Source of the DNA: Eurosta solidaginis
Taxonomy: Eukaryota; Arthropoda; Insecta; Diptera; Tephritidae
Assembly: GCF_040869045.1 (NCBI RefSeq)
Contig: NC_090320.1
Coordinates: forward strand, 148,450,941-148,514,940
DNA length: 64,000 bases
Direction: 5' to 3'
A program made the position numbers and the translations under genes. The notes under the pieces are model-generated. The model ran no database searches and was not told the DNA's origin. It was given only the letters and a program-made list of their open reading frames with translations. Numbering within the stretch: position 1 is the first letter of the stretch; each line of letters starts with the position of its first letter. This document shows positions 44,583-56,847 of this stretch, piece after piece.

Positions 44583-46720
44583 GCGCGCCCAAAGGCAAAC
44601 CACACACCAAAAATTATTTTTACCTCAGCCCTGCATTTCAATGAAGATCACGTAGATCAAGGATACATTCTTCAGGTGTTTATTTACAAACAATTCTCTT
44701 AAACCGAGGTATATTCTAGTATAAGTAATCCTATCTCTACGATTAAAACTCCAGAATAGATATTCACAAATAGCTATTTCATAAAAAAAATCCATACAAC
44801 TCGAACTCAGCAAAAGATTAAACTATAATAATCCGATCTAATTGTGTTTCTTTTAGTCTACTTAATTATAAGTCTTGAAGGCAAATTCAGTTTACAAAGT
44901 GTTTTAAAACAAAAAAAACTGCTACCACTAAAATATGTCTTAAACTATGGTTTCTTTCACACAGCCTTTGTATAGTTTAATTATAACCTAACTAACCCAA
45001 AAAAATTTAACTTTCATTCTTACTATCCTACAAATATCGCCCCATCTTGACGTTTTCGTTTGCATAAGCAAACCTAACGAATCTAAAAGATACAATTGCT
45101 CTTAGCCTAACGCTAATTCGAAATTGCAAATTTTTTTATATGTGACGGATTACTGACCTGCCACAAGATGCATATGAAATTGCGGAAATAGGAAATAATA
45201 ATAAAAAAAACTTGTTTTGAGAAAAAAAAAACTAAAATGTATAAGAAAAGGAAATACGCTCAACGAGATCGCTTTTCTGGTGAGCTTATGTTTATGTATG
45301 TTTGTACAATATTTTTTTTTCAGCTGCAATGCATGCACATACATCTATTTTTTTTGCTCTCGCTGCTAATCATTCAAAATTCATAGAATTAGGAGCGCCT
45401 AGCTTAATCTATGTGCATACATAAGCGCATATATGTTTTTATGTTTTGTATTTGCACTCACCTGGTCACTCCGTCGCTCTGGTACCGTCGCTCTTGAGCA
45501 CCTGCTGCTGAAAAAAAGTAACTCGAAACACATATGCTAATATACATACATACATACATACATAAAGGGAGCGTGATCACTCCGCTCTATCACCTATCAT
45601 TAACTTTGGGACATTTGGGACTTGACACCATGTGGTCGCAATTGTATGCGCTAGCAGTAACGTGTCGTCTTATTACCAAAAATCGGAATAACAAAATTTT
45701 AATATAAAAAAAACTGCCAATAATCAAAAAAAGGTGGAGGCGGCCAAACACGGGCGGTGTGTGTAGCTAATGTGCGTCTTGGAGCCGCGAAATCGGAAGG
45801 TCCTTACCAAAGGTATTTCTTGTTTGGTAAGCAAATATGTGTTTCTGGTGTTTTTTTTTTTTTCTTTTTTTTTTTGTGGTGTTTTTGGTTTTGGGGTCGA
45901 ATAATGCCCTAGCAATCATAAAGGCTAAGTTCCCTAAAAACGGGTCGGAAAATAGTTTAACCTAAGACATGTGCTTTGGCAAAAAAAAAGGCACAAGAAA
46001 AATTGCAAATAAAATAATGTGTATATGGGCTAGTAGCAAAGGCAAAGAAAACCCAAAACATAAATAGGGGCAAACACCAAAAATAGCGAAAAATGAAAAA
46101 AAAAAGGGAAGACGCGAAAAAAAAAAAAATTCTTACGAAATCGCTGGTGAGATGAAGTAATTAACTCCAGCGAGTGTAAGAAAATGCAAAAATCAAAGCG
46201 AAGATCACTCCAAAAGAATTTACTTCGCACCTTTTACCTATGTGTCCGCAACAAAAATCGAAAATTGAAGTCAAAAGAAAATTTTCAATATTTAAAAAAC
46301 AAACAAAAAAAAATGAATTTAAGGAAAACTAAATAAAAGCCTAGGTGCCTTTCTTCACCCCTTCTACCTCAGCTACCTATACCTTTCCAAAACCTCTCTC
46401 TTCATACGTGTAAAATCAAACTTCTTTGCAGCTTTAAAGTATTACATACAAATATAAAATAAAAAACTTATAAAATAAACCGCTTCCTTTGGTGATTTTT
46501 GGACTGGACCGTTTCCCGGGGTTGGTGCCTCTAGTAAAAAAAATATCCGCTTCCTGATGCGTGTCTGGCGAAATGAGTGTTCTTGTTGTTGCCGTCACCG
46601 ACTTTAAAAAAGTTGTGCTTCCTATGAGGTACTTGCTCTACGGCTGTATCGTATTACCTGGTGTTGTTTCTGTGTGTTGTGCGAGGCGACAGTGGGCGTG
46701 TGCGGTACATACCAGTGCGT
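44583..46720 (-). repeat. Right arm of the central palindrome
   Basis: Reverse complement of 42045-44203. Starts GCGCGCCCAAAGGC and continues past the palindrome into the longer copy that ends at the integrase tail near 48485. Confidence 0.85.
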
Positions 46721-48580
46721 CGTTCAGTTGTTGTTGTTTGGTGTTGAGCGAGCTGATGGCCCTTCCTTCCTCATGGATGGGATGTGAACTAAAACAAAAA
46801 ATACAAAGAAAAGGTCCTAATTAGATTTATATAAATGTATATCCGCCTCTACTATACGCGGGCACACACAAAAAAAGTATTTTTTTCTTTGTCTGCTTGG
46901 ATTTCCGTTGCTTGCATCGACATAAGCATGTCTAGCAGCAAGGGTTAAAGCAGTTGCGGGTTTCATTTGCCTTGCTTTAACGTTGGGGACTGGACAGTCC
47001 ATGCCCCTGTTCGTAAGCCAAGGGAAACACCTAGCAACAAAGAGCACGGATACCACTTACCTTTATATCGATCCTATAGCCGTGACAATACCTGGGGAGG
47101 ATTCCCCTCACGCTCCTGGGGCTGCCTGGGTAATTTTAGCGCTTCGCGTTTACTTATTCTGTGCCCGCACTTAACTTTCACTTTGAAATTTTTATTTTTT
47201 TAATTTTTTATTTTTTTTTTTGTACTACTGTACCTTCGCACTTGCACAGATTTATTGAAACTTTGGCCCGTTGCCTTGTCTTACTCCCTTTTATACCTAC
47301 TGCTGGGGCATGGAACGTTAAGTAAAAAAACGGAAAGTTTTAACAAGTACATATACAAAATACCTATCAGATTTCCCGTATTCACACGTACACAATCATA
47401 CACCCACACACTCACACTAACTAGTTTTTAGATGTTAATCATACGTGTATTTTCCGTAATGTTGCTAAGCCTTCTGCAACATTGTGGCTGCTGCAAACGT
47501 CGTGCTGCTAGCGCCTTTTGTTTCTGCAACCTGCATCAATCCTGCTGCGTTTACCATGGACACATGTTGCCTCTCGTTTATGCCCGTGAGGTAAAAGGCT
47601 GGCGGTACAGGCTCGCAACCGCCGATGGTGCCTGCACTATGGAGCGAGTGCGTAAAAAATTTCAACGCAGCCAGCAACATGTGATTCCCTCGCTCAATGT
47701 GTGGCCTCGACCCACGCCATAATGCCGGGCCTAATATTACCATCATTACTAACCTCTCTAGTTATTCCTTCCTACGCATGTGCCTGGGTTAACTCAGTGT
47801 GCTTCCAATTCTACATCTTATACTTTACTTAAACTATACCACAGACAACTTAGATACTCTACGTACCTAGCAGTAACAATATATTACAGATAACACGGTA
47901 AAAAAAAAAATTTTATAAAAAAAATAAATAAATAAAGCGATCGGAAAATATCACAGCAATATGGTAAAAAGGTGTATATACTAATCAAAAATATATAAAT
48001 AAGACACATACACAAATAAATAAATAAAGTCAATCGTAAAGTAAATAAATAATACATTGGTCAAGAGATATGTACATACGAAAATGCGTCAATTAATAAC
48101 AGACAAAACAATTAAAATAATATGACTGTAAATAGGACAACATTAAACAGACGGACTTGCTCTACAAAGACACAACGGACTATTTTGTAAAGATATCCTT
48201 GGCGTGGTATATCCCCATTCGTTTACCATTTATGTCGCCTAGCTCGTACATTGAATTTCCAATGACCTTCAAGACGAGACACTTAATATTCTTCGGGGCC
48301 AGTTTAGCGTTATAGCTCGCTATCTGCGAGCTTTGCCTAAAGTTGCGGCGGTACACCACTTGTCCGATTTTGAATTGCACTTCTCTAGATCTGGTGTTAT
48401 AAACCTTTGCGTTCTTGTCATGGGCCAACTTCAGCTCCTTCATGATCTTATCTCTAATTATTTGCATTTTCTCATCGGTCGTCAAAATCTCGCAATCTCC
48501 ATCTTTTAATGCTCAGAGCTTACGATACAACTCATACGATGCTGCATGCTGTACCATGGGGATACCAAACGCTGCGAAAT
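46721..48580 (-). repeat. Inverted-block copy 4, LTR-like part and integrase tail
   Basis: Nearly identical to 40140-42045 in the same orientation, with small indels (for example 16 bases shorter near 47232). The TATA-like TTTTATACC lies near 47290. The minus-strand integrase tail at 48180-48485 has one residue difference from the other copy plus a substitution at its end. Confidence 0.75.
48180..48580 (-). pseudogene. Gypsy integrase C-terminal fragment, copy 2
   Basis: Same sequence as 41649-42060, with MQIIRDK for MQMIRDK and DIFTK for DIFAK, and the same upstream stop. The shared stop shows that both derive from one already-dead copy duplicated locally. Confidence 0.8.
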
Positions 48581-48589
48581 ATGGGGAAC

Positions 48590-49627
48590 TTCCTATACTG
48601 GTATGTACCACACTGCGACCACTGTCGCCTCGCACAACACACAGAAACAATACCAGGTAATACGATACAGCCGTAGAGCAAGTACCTCATAGGAAGCACA
48701 ACTTTTTTAAAGTCGGTGACGGCAACAACAAGAACACTCATTTCGCCAGACACGCATCAGGAAGCGGATATTTTTTTTACTAGAGGCACCAACCCCGGGA
48801 GACGGTCCAGTCCAAAAATCACCAAAGGAAGCGGTTTATTTTATAAGTTTTTTATTTTATATTTGTATGTAATACTTTAAAGCTGCAAAGAAGTTTGATT
48901 TTACACGTATGAAGAGAGAGGTTTTGGAAAAGTATAGGTAGCTGAGGTAGAAGGGGTGAAGAAAGGCACCTAGGCTTTTATTTAGTTTTCCTTTAATTCA
49001 TTTTTTTTTTTTTTTGTTTTTTAAATATTGAAAATTTTCATTCGACTTCAATTTTCGATTTTTGTTGCGGACACATAGGTAAAAGGTGCGAAGTAAATTC
49101 TTTTGGAGTGATCTTCGCTTTGATTTTTGCATTTTCTTACACTCGCTGGAGTTAATTACTTCATCTCACCAGCGATTTCGTAAGAATTTTTTTTTTTCGC
49201 GTCTTCCCTTTTTTTCATTTTTCGCTATTTTGGGTGTTTGCCCCTATTTTTGTTTTGGGTTTTCTTTGCCTTTGCTACTAGCCCATATACACATTATTTT
49301 ATTTGCAATTTTTCTTGTGCCTTTTTTTTTGCCAAAGCACATGTCTTAGGTTAAACTATTTTCCGACCCGTTTTTAGGGATCTTAGCCTTTACGATTGCT
49401 AGGGCATAATTCGACCCCAAAACCAAAAACACCACAAAAAAAAAGAAAAAAAAAAAAAACACACCAGAAACACATATTTGCTTACCAAACAAGAAATACC
49501 TGTGGTAAGGACCTTCCGATTTCGCGGCTCCAAGACGCACATTAGCTACACACACCGCCCGTGTTTGGCCGCCTCCACCTTTTTTTTATTATTGGCAGTT
49601 TTTTTTATATTAAAATTTTGTTATTCC
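48590..49627 (+). repeat. Inverted-block copy 5 (partial)
   Basis: Same orientation as 42045-43100: MSGEM on minus, then the MRSKFFW marker at 49086. At about 49627 it jumps by a CCGA overlap to the inverted orientation (GAGGTATATTCTAG), removing the inner arm. Confidence 0.8.
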
Positions 49628-52562
49628 GAGGTATATTCTAGTATAAGTAATCCTATCTCTACGATTAAAACTCCAGAATAGATATTCACAAATAGATATT
49701 TCATAAAAAAATCCATACAACTCGAACTCAGCAAAAGATTAAACTATAATAATCCGATCTAATTGTGTTTTTTAGTCTACTTAATTATAAGTCTTGAAGG
49801 CAAATTCAGTTCACAAAGTGTTTTAAAACAAAAAAAACAAAACTGCTACCACTAAAATATGTCTTAAACTATGGCTTCTTTCACACAGCCTTTGTATAGT
49901 TTAATTATAACCTAACTTACCCCAAAAAAGTTAACTTTCATTCTTACTATCCTACAAATATCGCCCCATCTTGATGTTTTCGTTTGCATAAGCAAACCTA
50001 ACGAATCTAAAAGATACAATTGCTCTTAGCCTAACGCTAATTCGAAATTGCAAATTTTTTTATATGTGACGGATTACTGACCTGCCACAAGATGCATATG
50101 AAATTGCGGAAATAGGAAATAATAATAAAAAAAACTTGTTTTGAGAAAAAAAAACTAAAATGTATAAGAAAAGGAAATACGCTCAACGAGATCGCTTTTC
50201 TGGTGAGCTTATGTTTATGTATGTTTGTACAATATTTTTTTTTTCAGCTGCAATGCATGCACATACATCTATTTTTTTTGCTCTCGCTGCTAATCATTCA
50301 AAATTCATAGAATTAGGAGCGCCTAGCTTAATCTATGTGCATACATAAGCGCATATATGTTTTTATGTTTTGTATTTGCACTCACCTGGTCACTCCGTCG
50401 CTCTGGTACCGTCGCTCTTGAGCACCTGCTGCTGAAAAAAAGTAACTCGAAACACATATGCTAATATACATACATACATACATAAAGGGAGCGTGATCAC
50501 TCCGCTCTATCACCTATCATTAACTTTGGGACATTAGTTTGTGAGACTTGACACCATGTGGTCGCAATTGTATGCGCTAGCAGTAACGTGTCTTATTACC
50601 AAAAATCGGAATAACAAAATTTTAATGTAAAAAAAACTGCCAATAATAAAAAAAAAGGTGGAGGCGGCCAAACACGGGCGGTGTGTGTAGCTAATGTGCG
50701 TCTTGGAGCCGCGAAATCGGAAGGTCCTTACCAAAGGTATTTCTTGTTTGGTAAGCAAATATGTGTTTCTGGTGTTTTTTTTTCTTTTTTTTTGTGGTCT
50801 TTTTGGTTTTGGGGTCGAATAATGCCCTAGCAATCATAAAGGCTAAGATCCCTAAAAACGGGTCGGAAAATAGTTTAACCTAAGACATGTGGTTTGGCAA
50901 AAAAAAAGGCACAAGAAAAATTGCAAATAAAATAATGTGTATATGGGCTAGTAGCAAAGGCAAAGAAAACCCAAAACAAAAATAGGGGCAAACACCCAAA
51001 ATAGCGAAAAATGAAAAAAAGGGAAGACGCGAAAAAAAAAAATTCTTACGAAATCGCTGGTGAGATGAAGTAATTAACTCCAGCGAGTGTAAGAAAATGC
51101 AAAAATCAAAGCGAAGATCACTCCAAAAGAATTTACTTCGCACCTTTTACCTATGTGTCCGCAACAAAAATCGAAAATTGAAGTCGAAAGAAAATTTTCA
51201 ATATTTAAAAAACAAACAAAAAAAAAATGAATTAAAGGAAAACTAAATAAAAGCCTAGGTGCCTTTCTTCACCCCTTCTACCTCAGCTACCTATACCTTT
51301 CCAAAACCTCTCTCTTCATACGTGTAAAATCAAACTTCTTTGCAGCTTTAAAGTATTACATACAAATATAAAATAAAAAACTTATAAAATAAACCGCTTC
51401 CTTTGGTGATTTTTGGACTGGACCGTCTCCCGGGGTTGGTGCCTCTAGTAAAAAAATTATCCGCTTCCTGATGCGTGTCTGGCGAAATGAGTGTTCTTGT
51501 TGTTGCCGTCACCGACTTTAAAAAAGTTGTGCTTCCTATGAGGTACTTGCTCGACGGCTGTATCGTATTACCTGGTGTTGTTTCTGTGTGTTGTGCGAGG
51601 CGACAGTGGGCGTGTGCGGTACATACCAGTGCGTCGTTCAGTTGTTGTTGTTTGGTGTTGAGCGAGCTGATGGCCCTTCCTTCCTCATGGATGGGATGTG
51701 AACTAAAACAAAAAAATACAAAGAAAAGGTCCTAATTAGATTTATATAAATGTATATCCGCCTCTACTATACGCGTGCACACACAAAAAAATTATTTTTT
51801 TCTTTGTCTGCTTGGATTTCCGTTGCTTGCATCGACATAAGCATGTCTAGCAGCAAGGCTTAAAGCAGTTGCGGGTTTCATTTGCCTTGCTTTAACGTTG
51901 GGGACTGGACAGTCCATGCCCCTGTTCGTAAGCCAAGGGAAACACCTAGCAACAAAGAGCACGGATACCACTTACATTTATATCGATCCTATAGCCGTGA
52001 CAATACCTGGGGAGGATTCCCCTCACGCTCCTGGGGCTGCCTGGGTAATTTTAGCGCTTCGCGTTTACTTATTCTGTGCCCGCACTTAACTTTCACTTTG
52101 AAATTTTTATTTTTTTAAATTTTTATTTTTTTAAATTTTTATTTTTTTATATTTTTTTTTGTACTACTGTGTTTTGGTATCACTAACCTTCGCACTTGCA
52201 CAGATTTATTGAAACTTTGGCCCGTTGCCTTGTCTTACTCCCTTTTATACCTACTGCTGGGGCATGGAACGTTAAGTAAAAAAACGGAAAGTTTTAACAA
52301 GTACATATACAAAATACCTATCGGATTTACCGTATTCACACGTACACAATCATACACCCACACACTCACACTAACTAGTTTTTAGATGTAAATCATACGT
52401 GTATTTTCCGTAATGTTGCTAAGCCTTCTGCAACATTGTGGCTGCTGCAAACGTCGTGCTGCTAGCGCCTTTTGTTTCTGCCACCTGCATCAATCCTGCT
52501 GCGTTTACCATGGACACATGTTGCCTCTCGTTTATGCCCGTGAGGTAAAAGCTGGCGGTACA
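49628..52562 (-). repeat. Inverted-block copy 6 (partial)
   Basis: Matches 44712 to 47608 in the same orientation, with small indels. Ends within CTGGCGGTACA at about 52562, where the 20-kb element's own sequence resumes. Confidence 0.8.
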
Positions 52563-53020
52563 AACCCCCGACCAAGGTGAGGATCGTGGAGGCGATAGGC
52601 GAAGCACCGAACAAAGACGACTGGAAAATATTAAGCCGTAAGGCCAACGGGGTCAACGGCAGCCCCAATGACAACAACGAGGACGATAACAAAGGATTTA
52701 GCCGTACGGCCAGCGGGGTCGACGGCAGCCCCGAAGACAGAGATAGCGACACATTGAGCATAATGGCCAGCGAGGCTGACGACAACCACGACGACGCAGG
52801 CAGTATCGCAAGGGAGATAAGGCGCTGGCTGAACGAAGCCCAGACCAGACAACCAATCCGGAATTGACCCACTACCCCAGGAACTCGTAGAAGAAATACA
52901 AAGGCACCTGGACCAACCAGAGCGACTTACCCGACAATCCTTCCGACGCAGTGTGGGCAAGCACTGCTTCCGAGTACGGATCACACGCACCGGCACGGTG
53001 ACCGTAAGCTTCGCTGCGGT
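52563..53020 (+). pseudogene. 3' end of the 20-kb element's internal region
   Basis: An open frame (52577-52867) that is acidic and Asn/Asp-rich, with two imperfect repeats (SRKANGVNGSPNDN, SRTASGVDGSPEDR). It is probably the tail of pol or a 3' ORF. No integrase motif remains. Leads directly to the polypurine tract. Confidence 0.5.
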
Positions 53021-53034
53021 AGGTGAGGGGGGAG
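53021..53034 (+). other. Polypurine tract
   Basis: AGGTGAGGGGGGAG immediately precedes the right LTR, where plus-strand DNA synthesis is primed. Confidence 0.85.
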
Positions 53035-53995
53035 TGTGAGGACCCCAAAACCGAGGGTTTTGTACTCTCACAACATATATCTATTTTCTCATTTTTTACA
53101 TGTTATACAATGATTGAACTTAACTCCGAATTTAACATTTGTACATTTTTATAACATGAATTATATCTTTATGAATTACACGTCAAAACACATACATGCG
53201 GTTGCATATTGAATTATTATTTACTAAATTGAAGGATAAACCAGACTTGCGTACTTTTGCACGCAAGCAAAATATTTACATTTTTCGCCCACATAAGGTT
53301 CAAATATAGGTCACCCTAACATAAACTAAAACATTTGGAAGGAAAATGGAAACGCACAAAACATAAAATTATGCCGGTCAACCAACCCTTTGCGCATCCA
53401 ATGCACTCAGCCACAAATACAACATACATAATAATTTGGTTAAACAAAGATCAGCAGTAAAAGTCGCCAAACTAAGCGCCGCTACTAATTGGGACTTTTC
53501 TCTACATACTTACGTACAAGCATACGACACACCAACGCACGCCCTAAGCAGAAGCCGAAAGCATCCAAACGAGGCCAACGCACCATCAAAACCAAGTGAC
53601 AGCGAACACACGCATAAACACAAATTATCGAATTCGATAGGTAAAGCAAACACTGGAAAACACGGCAGGCATACAACAAGCGAGTCAGTGGGCTTCTACT
53701 ACTGACCAACACGACCTGAAGGTTTCTACTTCATTTCGTGAATTATTTTATATTCAGTAGGAGGTTTCTACTCCAACTGACGAAGAGCTAGCAGAGGGGT
53801 TCTACCTCAACTACTCTTATTTAGACAGGGACAAAGAATAGGAGTAGCTCTTAAGGGCATTGAATTTTTTAAATAAATTTTATAACGTTTTTCAGAACTC
53901 CTTTGTCTACTTATTTTCATCGGAATAGGTTCTCCCATCAAATATAGGAACCCTGGACGGACTGGGCATACCTCAGCAGGAATAAGTCCGTCACA
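53035..53995 (+). repeat. Right LTR (961 bp)
   Basis: Same ends as the left LTR. Lacks about 370 bp present in the left LTR (from GCAAGCG to GAGTCAGTGG), including the TATA region, and has about 50 bp near 53155-53205 missing from the left one. Confidence 0.9.
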
Positions 53996-55420
53996 AATCC
54001 AAAAATAGTTTAATACGTATATAACCAACAGATAATTGGTAAGCCAAGACATAAAGGTTTTATTATTGTTATTTATAGTCTTAGTTATCCACTTATATTG
54101 TGATTTACTATCGATTCTGTAATTTTTTGGTATATTTGGTTTAATTTTATTGTACTTTGTGGTATGTTATATTATCTTAGTTTTATTAATTTAATTTCAT
54201 TTTATTTCCTTTTGATTTAATCAAATTTTGTTTTATGTTATTTTATTTTATTTTATCTTATTTTATTGGCCTTAAAAAAAATGTGTCTGAACATATATGA
54301 CTAATTTATTTTGATTGTAATATATAGTTGTATCTGTGTTTGGAAGTTTCAGAAACTGTCTTTAAATTGTCTACTTTTACTATTATGTATAATAAGGTTT
54401 GCATGTCTATGAACATATGCACTTTTATGTATGTAATTTCATGTATGTATGCATATCCGTATATATGCGAACAACGCAAGTGCTATAGATTTTAAGCTTA
54501 TTAACGTTTCTTACGCTTCTCAAAATATTTAAGTACTCTTTGATTCATAATATACGTTTAAAGTTCGTATGTATTTACGTACTAATATGTTTAACATGCT
54601 TCAACAGTTGACATTAATTCTTTAACTATGTTAACCTTAGTTTAAAATTGAATAATCCGAGATTTCAGATTGGGTATGCCGTAATTATTTACGCTTCTAT
54701 AATGACCCTAGTTCACTCCTTTAAATTTTATACATGAAAAATCTTAAATGGAGTTCATACCCACCCATCATCTGGATGACGACTTTACTTCCGTATCAAT
54801 ACGCTTTGATTATTCCTTGCAACTAAATATCGATTTTGTTAAACAATTGAACCAACTATTCATTGAAAATCCGATTGCCTTCCTATGCTCACACTTCTCA
54901 ATAAATGAATTCAAAAAAAATTATGGCTATACAAAAATATGTTTAGACCTAAAGAAATGTGGATGCTGTTCCTAGACTACGAGGTCCGATATCATTTGTC
55001 GACACGTCTTCCAAAAAAAGAAAAAAGGTTACAGTGTATGAAACCGTGGCACGGAAGCTCCGATGTGGTTGAACCGCTGGTAATTTAAGCTCGATATGTT
55101 CCGGCTTCAACATCCTACATGGGTTACGCTTGTTAAAACATCACACTACCATTATTTAAGATGATGACCATAGATAATGTTGGATGTTGTAGTCGTGTGT
55201 GAACCTCGTTCAAGTTAACTATCGGCAATTACCTGAGGTTTTAATTTGCTCACCTTCGAGCTCCCGGATACTTCCATCCGCTGATGAAATATGTTTATAA
55301 TATAATATTGAATTGCCCTGGAAAATTTAATCGTAATCATATTCACAAATGATTCCAAAACCTTACTTTATATGATTGATAATTGTTGTTAAATACGATA
55401 AAAAAAATTGTGAAATCTAA
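53996..55420 (+). repeat. Repeat Q, copy 2, right part
   Basis: Matches 22549-24000. Begins with the right target duplication AATC. A TTTTA-rich run lies near 54215-54270. Confidence 0.85.
54748..54975 (+). CDS. Hypothetical 75-residue ORF in repeat Q, copy 2
   Basis: Same frame and length as 23304-23531, with one residue changed (H for Q at position 7). No recognised family. See the comment on copy 1: conservation between two recent copies is not strong support for coding. Confidence 0.25.
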   Translation: MEFIPTHHLDDDFTSVSIRFDYSLQLNIDFVKQLNQLFIENPIAFLCSHFSINEFKKNYGYTKICLDLKKCGCCS

Positions 55421-55429
55421 TAAAAAAAA

Positions 55430-55660
55430 AATAAATGTAAGGCGCGATAACCTCCGAAGAGATCTAAGGCCGAGCTTCTCTTCCAATTTGCGTCGTGCTC
55501 CTATTGATTTTCCCTACAAATCGGCCGAACGGGACCTACATGTTTTATGCCGACCCCGAACGGCATCTGCAAGGCAGATGAGTTTTCACTGAGAGCTTTT
55601 CATGGCAGAAATACACCCGGAGCGCTTGCCAAACACTGCCGAGGGGCGACCCGGCTCTTA
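55430..55660 (+). repeat. Dispersed repeat segment
   Basis: CGCGATAACCTCCGAAGAGA to GCCGAGGGGCGACCC. I recall near-identical stretches as common repeats in tephritid sequence, probably a LINE 5' or 3' part. It precedes ORF1 below and may belong to the same element. Confidence 0.4.
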
Positions 55661-56847
55661 AAACCGCGAACCCCAAGGGCAACACCAAAACCCAAGGAGA
55701 GCAGCGCGGGCCCGAAGAGCATTCCAACCAGGAAGCAGAGAAACCCGCGATCCCCAGTAGACCCCATCCACTGGTGAGCAGCGCGGGCAACGTAAACAAG
55801 GAGAGCAGAAGCAGGCGGCAGGCAACAAACCCGCGATCCATGGAGGGCCCAGTACCTCCATTGCGCAGCGCGGGCCGGAGAGCGAGAAAAGCTGACAAAG
55901 AGAGGCTACGACGGTGCATCCAAGCACGAAAACCACCACCCTAGCAGCCCCTCTAGAGGGACGAGTAAGTCTAGGCGCTCACCGTCGGAGCATGACTCAG
56001 GTAGCAGCTCACAGAGCACCTATAGAAAGTCCCAGGAAGGGAAAAGTAAAGAGCGGAACCCGGAGAAGTGGAAGCGGCCTAACAGAAGGCACAACAGAGG
56101 CAGGCAACCTGCACTTCCACCACGGGGCAGTCCAGGAGCGCTGGATGATAAGAGGCGCTTTGGACTAAGTGGGGCTGGGGTAAAAAGATATCTCCGTTAT
56201 CTCGAGGAAGGGCTGTCGCCCAGGGAGGCAAGAGCCAGGGCAGATGAGCGCAGGCATGAACCAGACCACGGGCAGAGAAAAGCCAATGCTCAAAGAGAAA
56301 GCAGAGAAGGAAGAAGAGCACAGCCAGCGGCAGCTGAGCAGCATGCGTCCGCTGCCGCTGAAAGCGCAGGATCGGGCAAATTACGCCGGAGGAAACTCCA
56401 AGCTCAAAGAGGCAACGGGCCCACGCTCCCAGGAACACTGCACCCACGGGCAGGGAGAATCAAGCCAGGGCGACTAGGGTACCCGCTGAGATGGCACCAA
56501 GGCAGCAGAGCTAATCGGAAGCCCTTAGGGGTATCCGAATAGCTGTTCTGCCCAGTGACTACCCAGCGGAGGCCCTAAGTCAAGAGGACCTGACGAATCT
56601 CCAAGAGCTCATAATGGACGGAGTGTTCAGGGGATGTGGGCATGACCTAGTTTTTTACGAGGTATACTTCCGAGCAGGGCTCCTCCTCGTAGACTGCGAG
56701 GACGAGAAAACGGTTAAGTGGCTCGTTGAAGTGATACCGAAGCTTGAGGGGTGGACAGGGCCACAATTATGCACGAGACGCGGGGATGAAATACCGCTAA
56801 CGCATAATGTGACTATGTTCCTCCCCAGAAGTGCGGAACGCCTATAA
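55661..56847 (+). pseudogene. Non-LTR element ORF1 with C-terminal DUF4780-like domain
   Basis: The first 850 bases encode, in shifting frames, a Lys/Arg/Glu/Pro-rich region, including RRFGLSGAGVKRYLRYLEEG followed by LSPREARARA, which recurs in insect LINE ORF1 proteins. From about 56530 the frame shows PAEALSQEDLTNLQELIMDG, RAGLLLVDCEDEKTVKWL and EGWTGPQLCTRRGDEIPLTH, the pattern of the DUF4780 domain. That domain forms the nucleic-acid-binding part of ORF1 in some fly LINEs. The frame ends at 56847, where an LTR begins, so the gene is interrupted and the element continues, if at all, beyond the window. Confidence 0.6.

Larger units (their letters stand above)
38393..52562. mobile_element. 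14.2-kb block of alternating inverted copies of a long-LTR gypsy element
   Basis: Landmarks recur in alternating orientation: a segment translating MRSKFFWSDLR at 38493(+), 39652(-), 42559(+), 46230(-), 49086(+), 51143(-); MSGEM at 39984(+), 42222(-), 46561(+), 48753(-), 51475(+); MPCFNVGDW at 40391, 46967, 51882; and an integrase tail on minus at 41649-41954 and 48180-48485. Read on minus, the order is LTR, primer site, leader-like region, integrase tail, LTR-like region, repeated. Copies are nearly identical. The outer junctions (about 38393 and 52562) show no target duplication. The landmark ORFs are markers only, not genes. Confidence 0.75.
33942..53995 (+). mobile_element. 20,054-bp Osvaldo-like Ty3/gypsy LTR element with a 14-kb internal block
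   Basis: Bounded by two LTRs beginning TGTGAGGACCCC and ending GTCCGTCACA, flanked by the 4-bp duplication AATC (33938-33941, 53996-53999). It has a tRNA-Lys-type primer site after the left LTR and a polypurine tract before the right one. Gag, protease, reverse transcriptase and RNase H are present up to 38392, while integrase is absent. A 14.2-kb block of another element's inverted copies fills 38393-52562. The empty site at 22549-22552 confirms the insertion. Long LTRs and this primer site suggest the Osvaldo group. Confidence 0.9.

Noticed and set aside
38493..51735. Recurrent small ORFs (MRSKFFW, MSGEM, MPCFN types) that look like a conserved gene family
   Set aside because: They recur because the DNA is duplicated in inverted copies. 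They are short, with low-complexity ends, and differ among copies by frame-breaking indels in T/A runs.
38393..52562. Simple nested insertion of one transposon
   Set aside because: No matching target duplication at the two outer junctions, and the integrase of the host element is missing.
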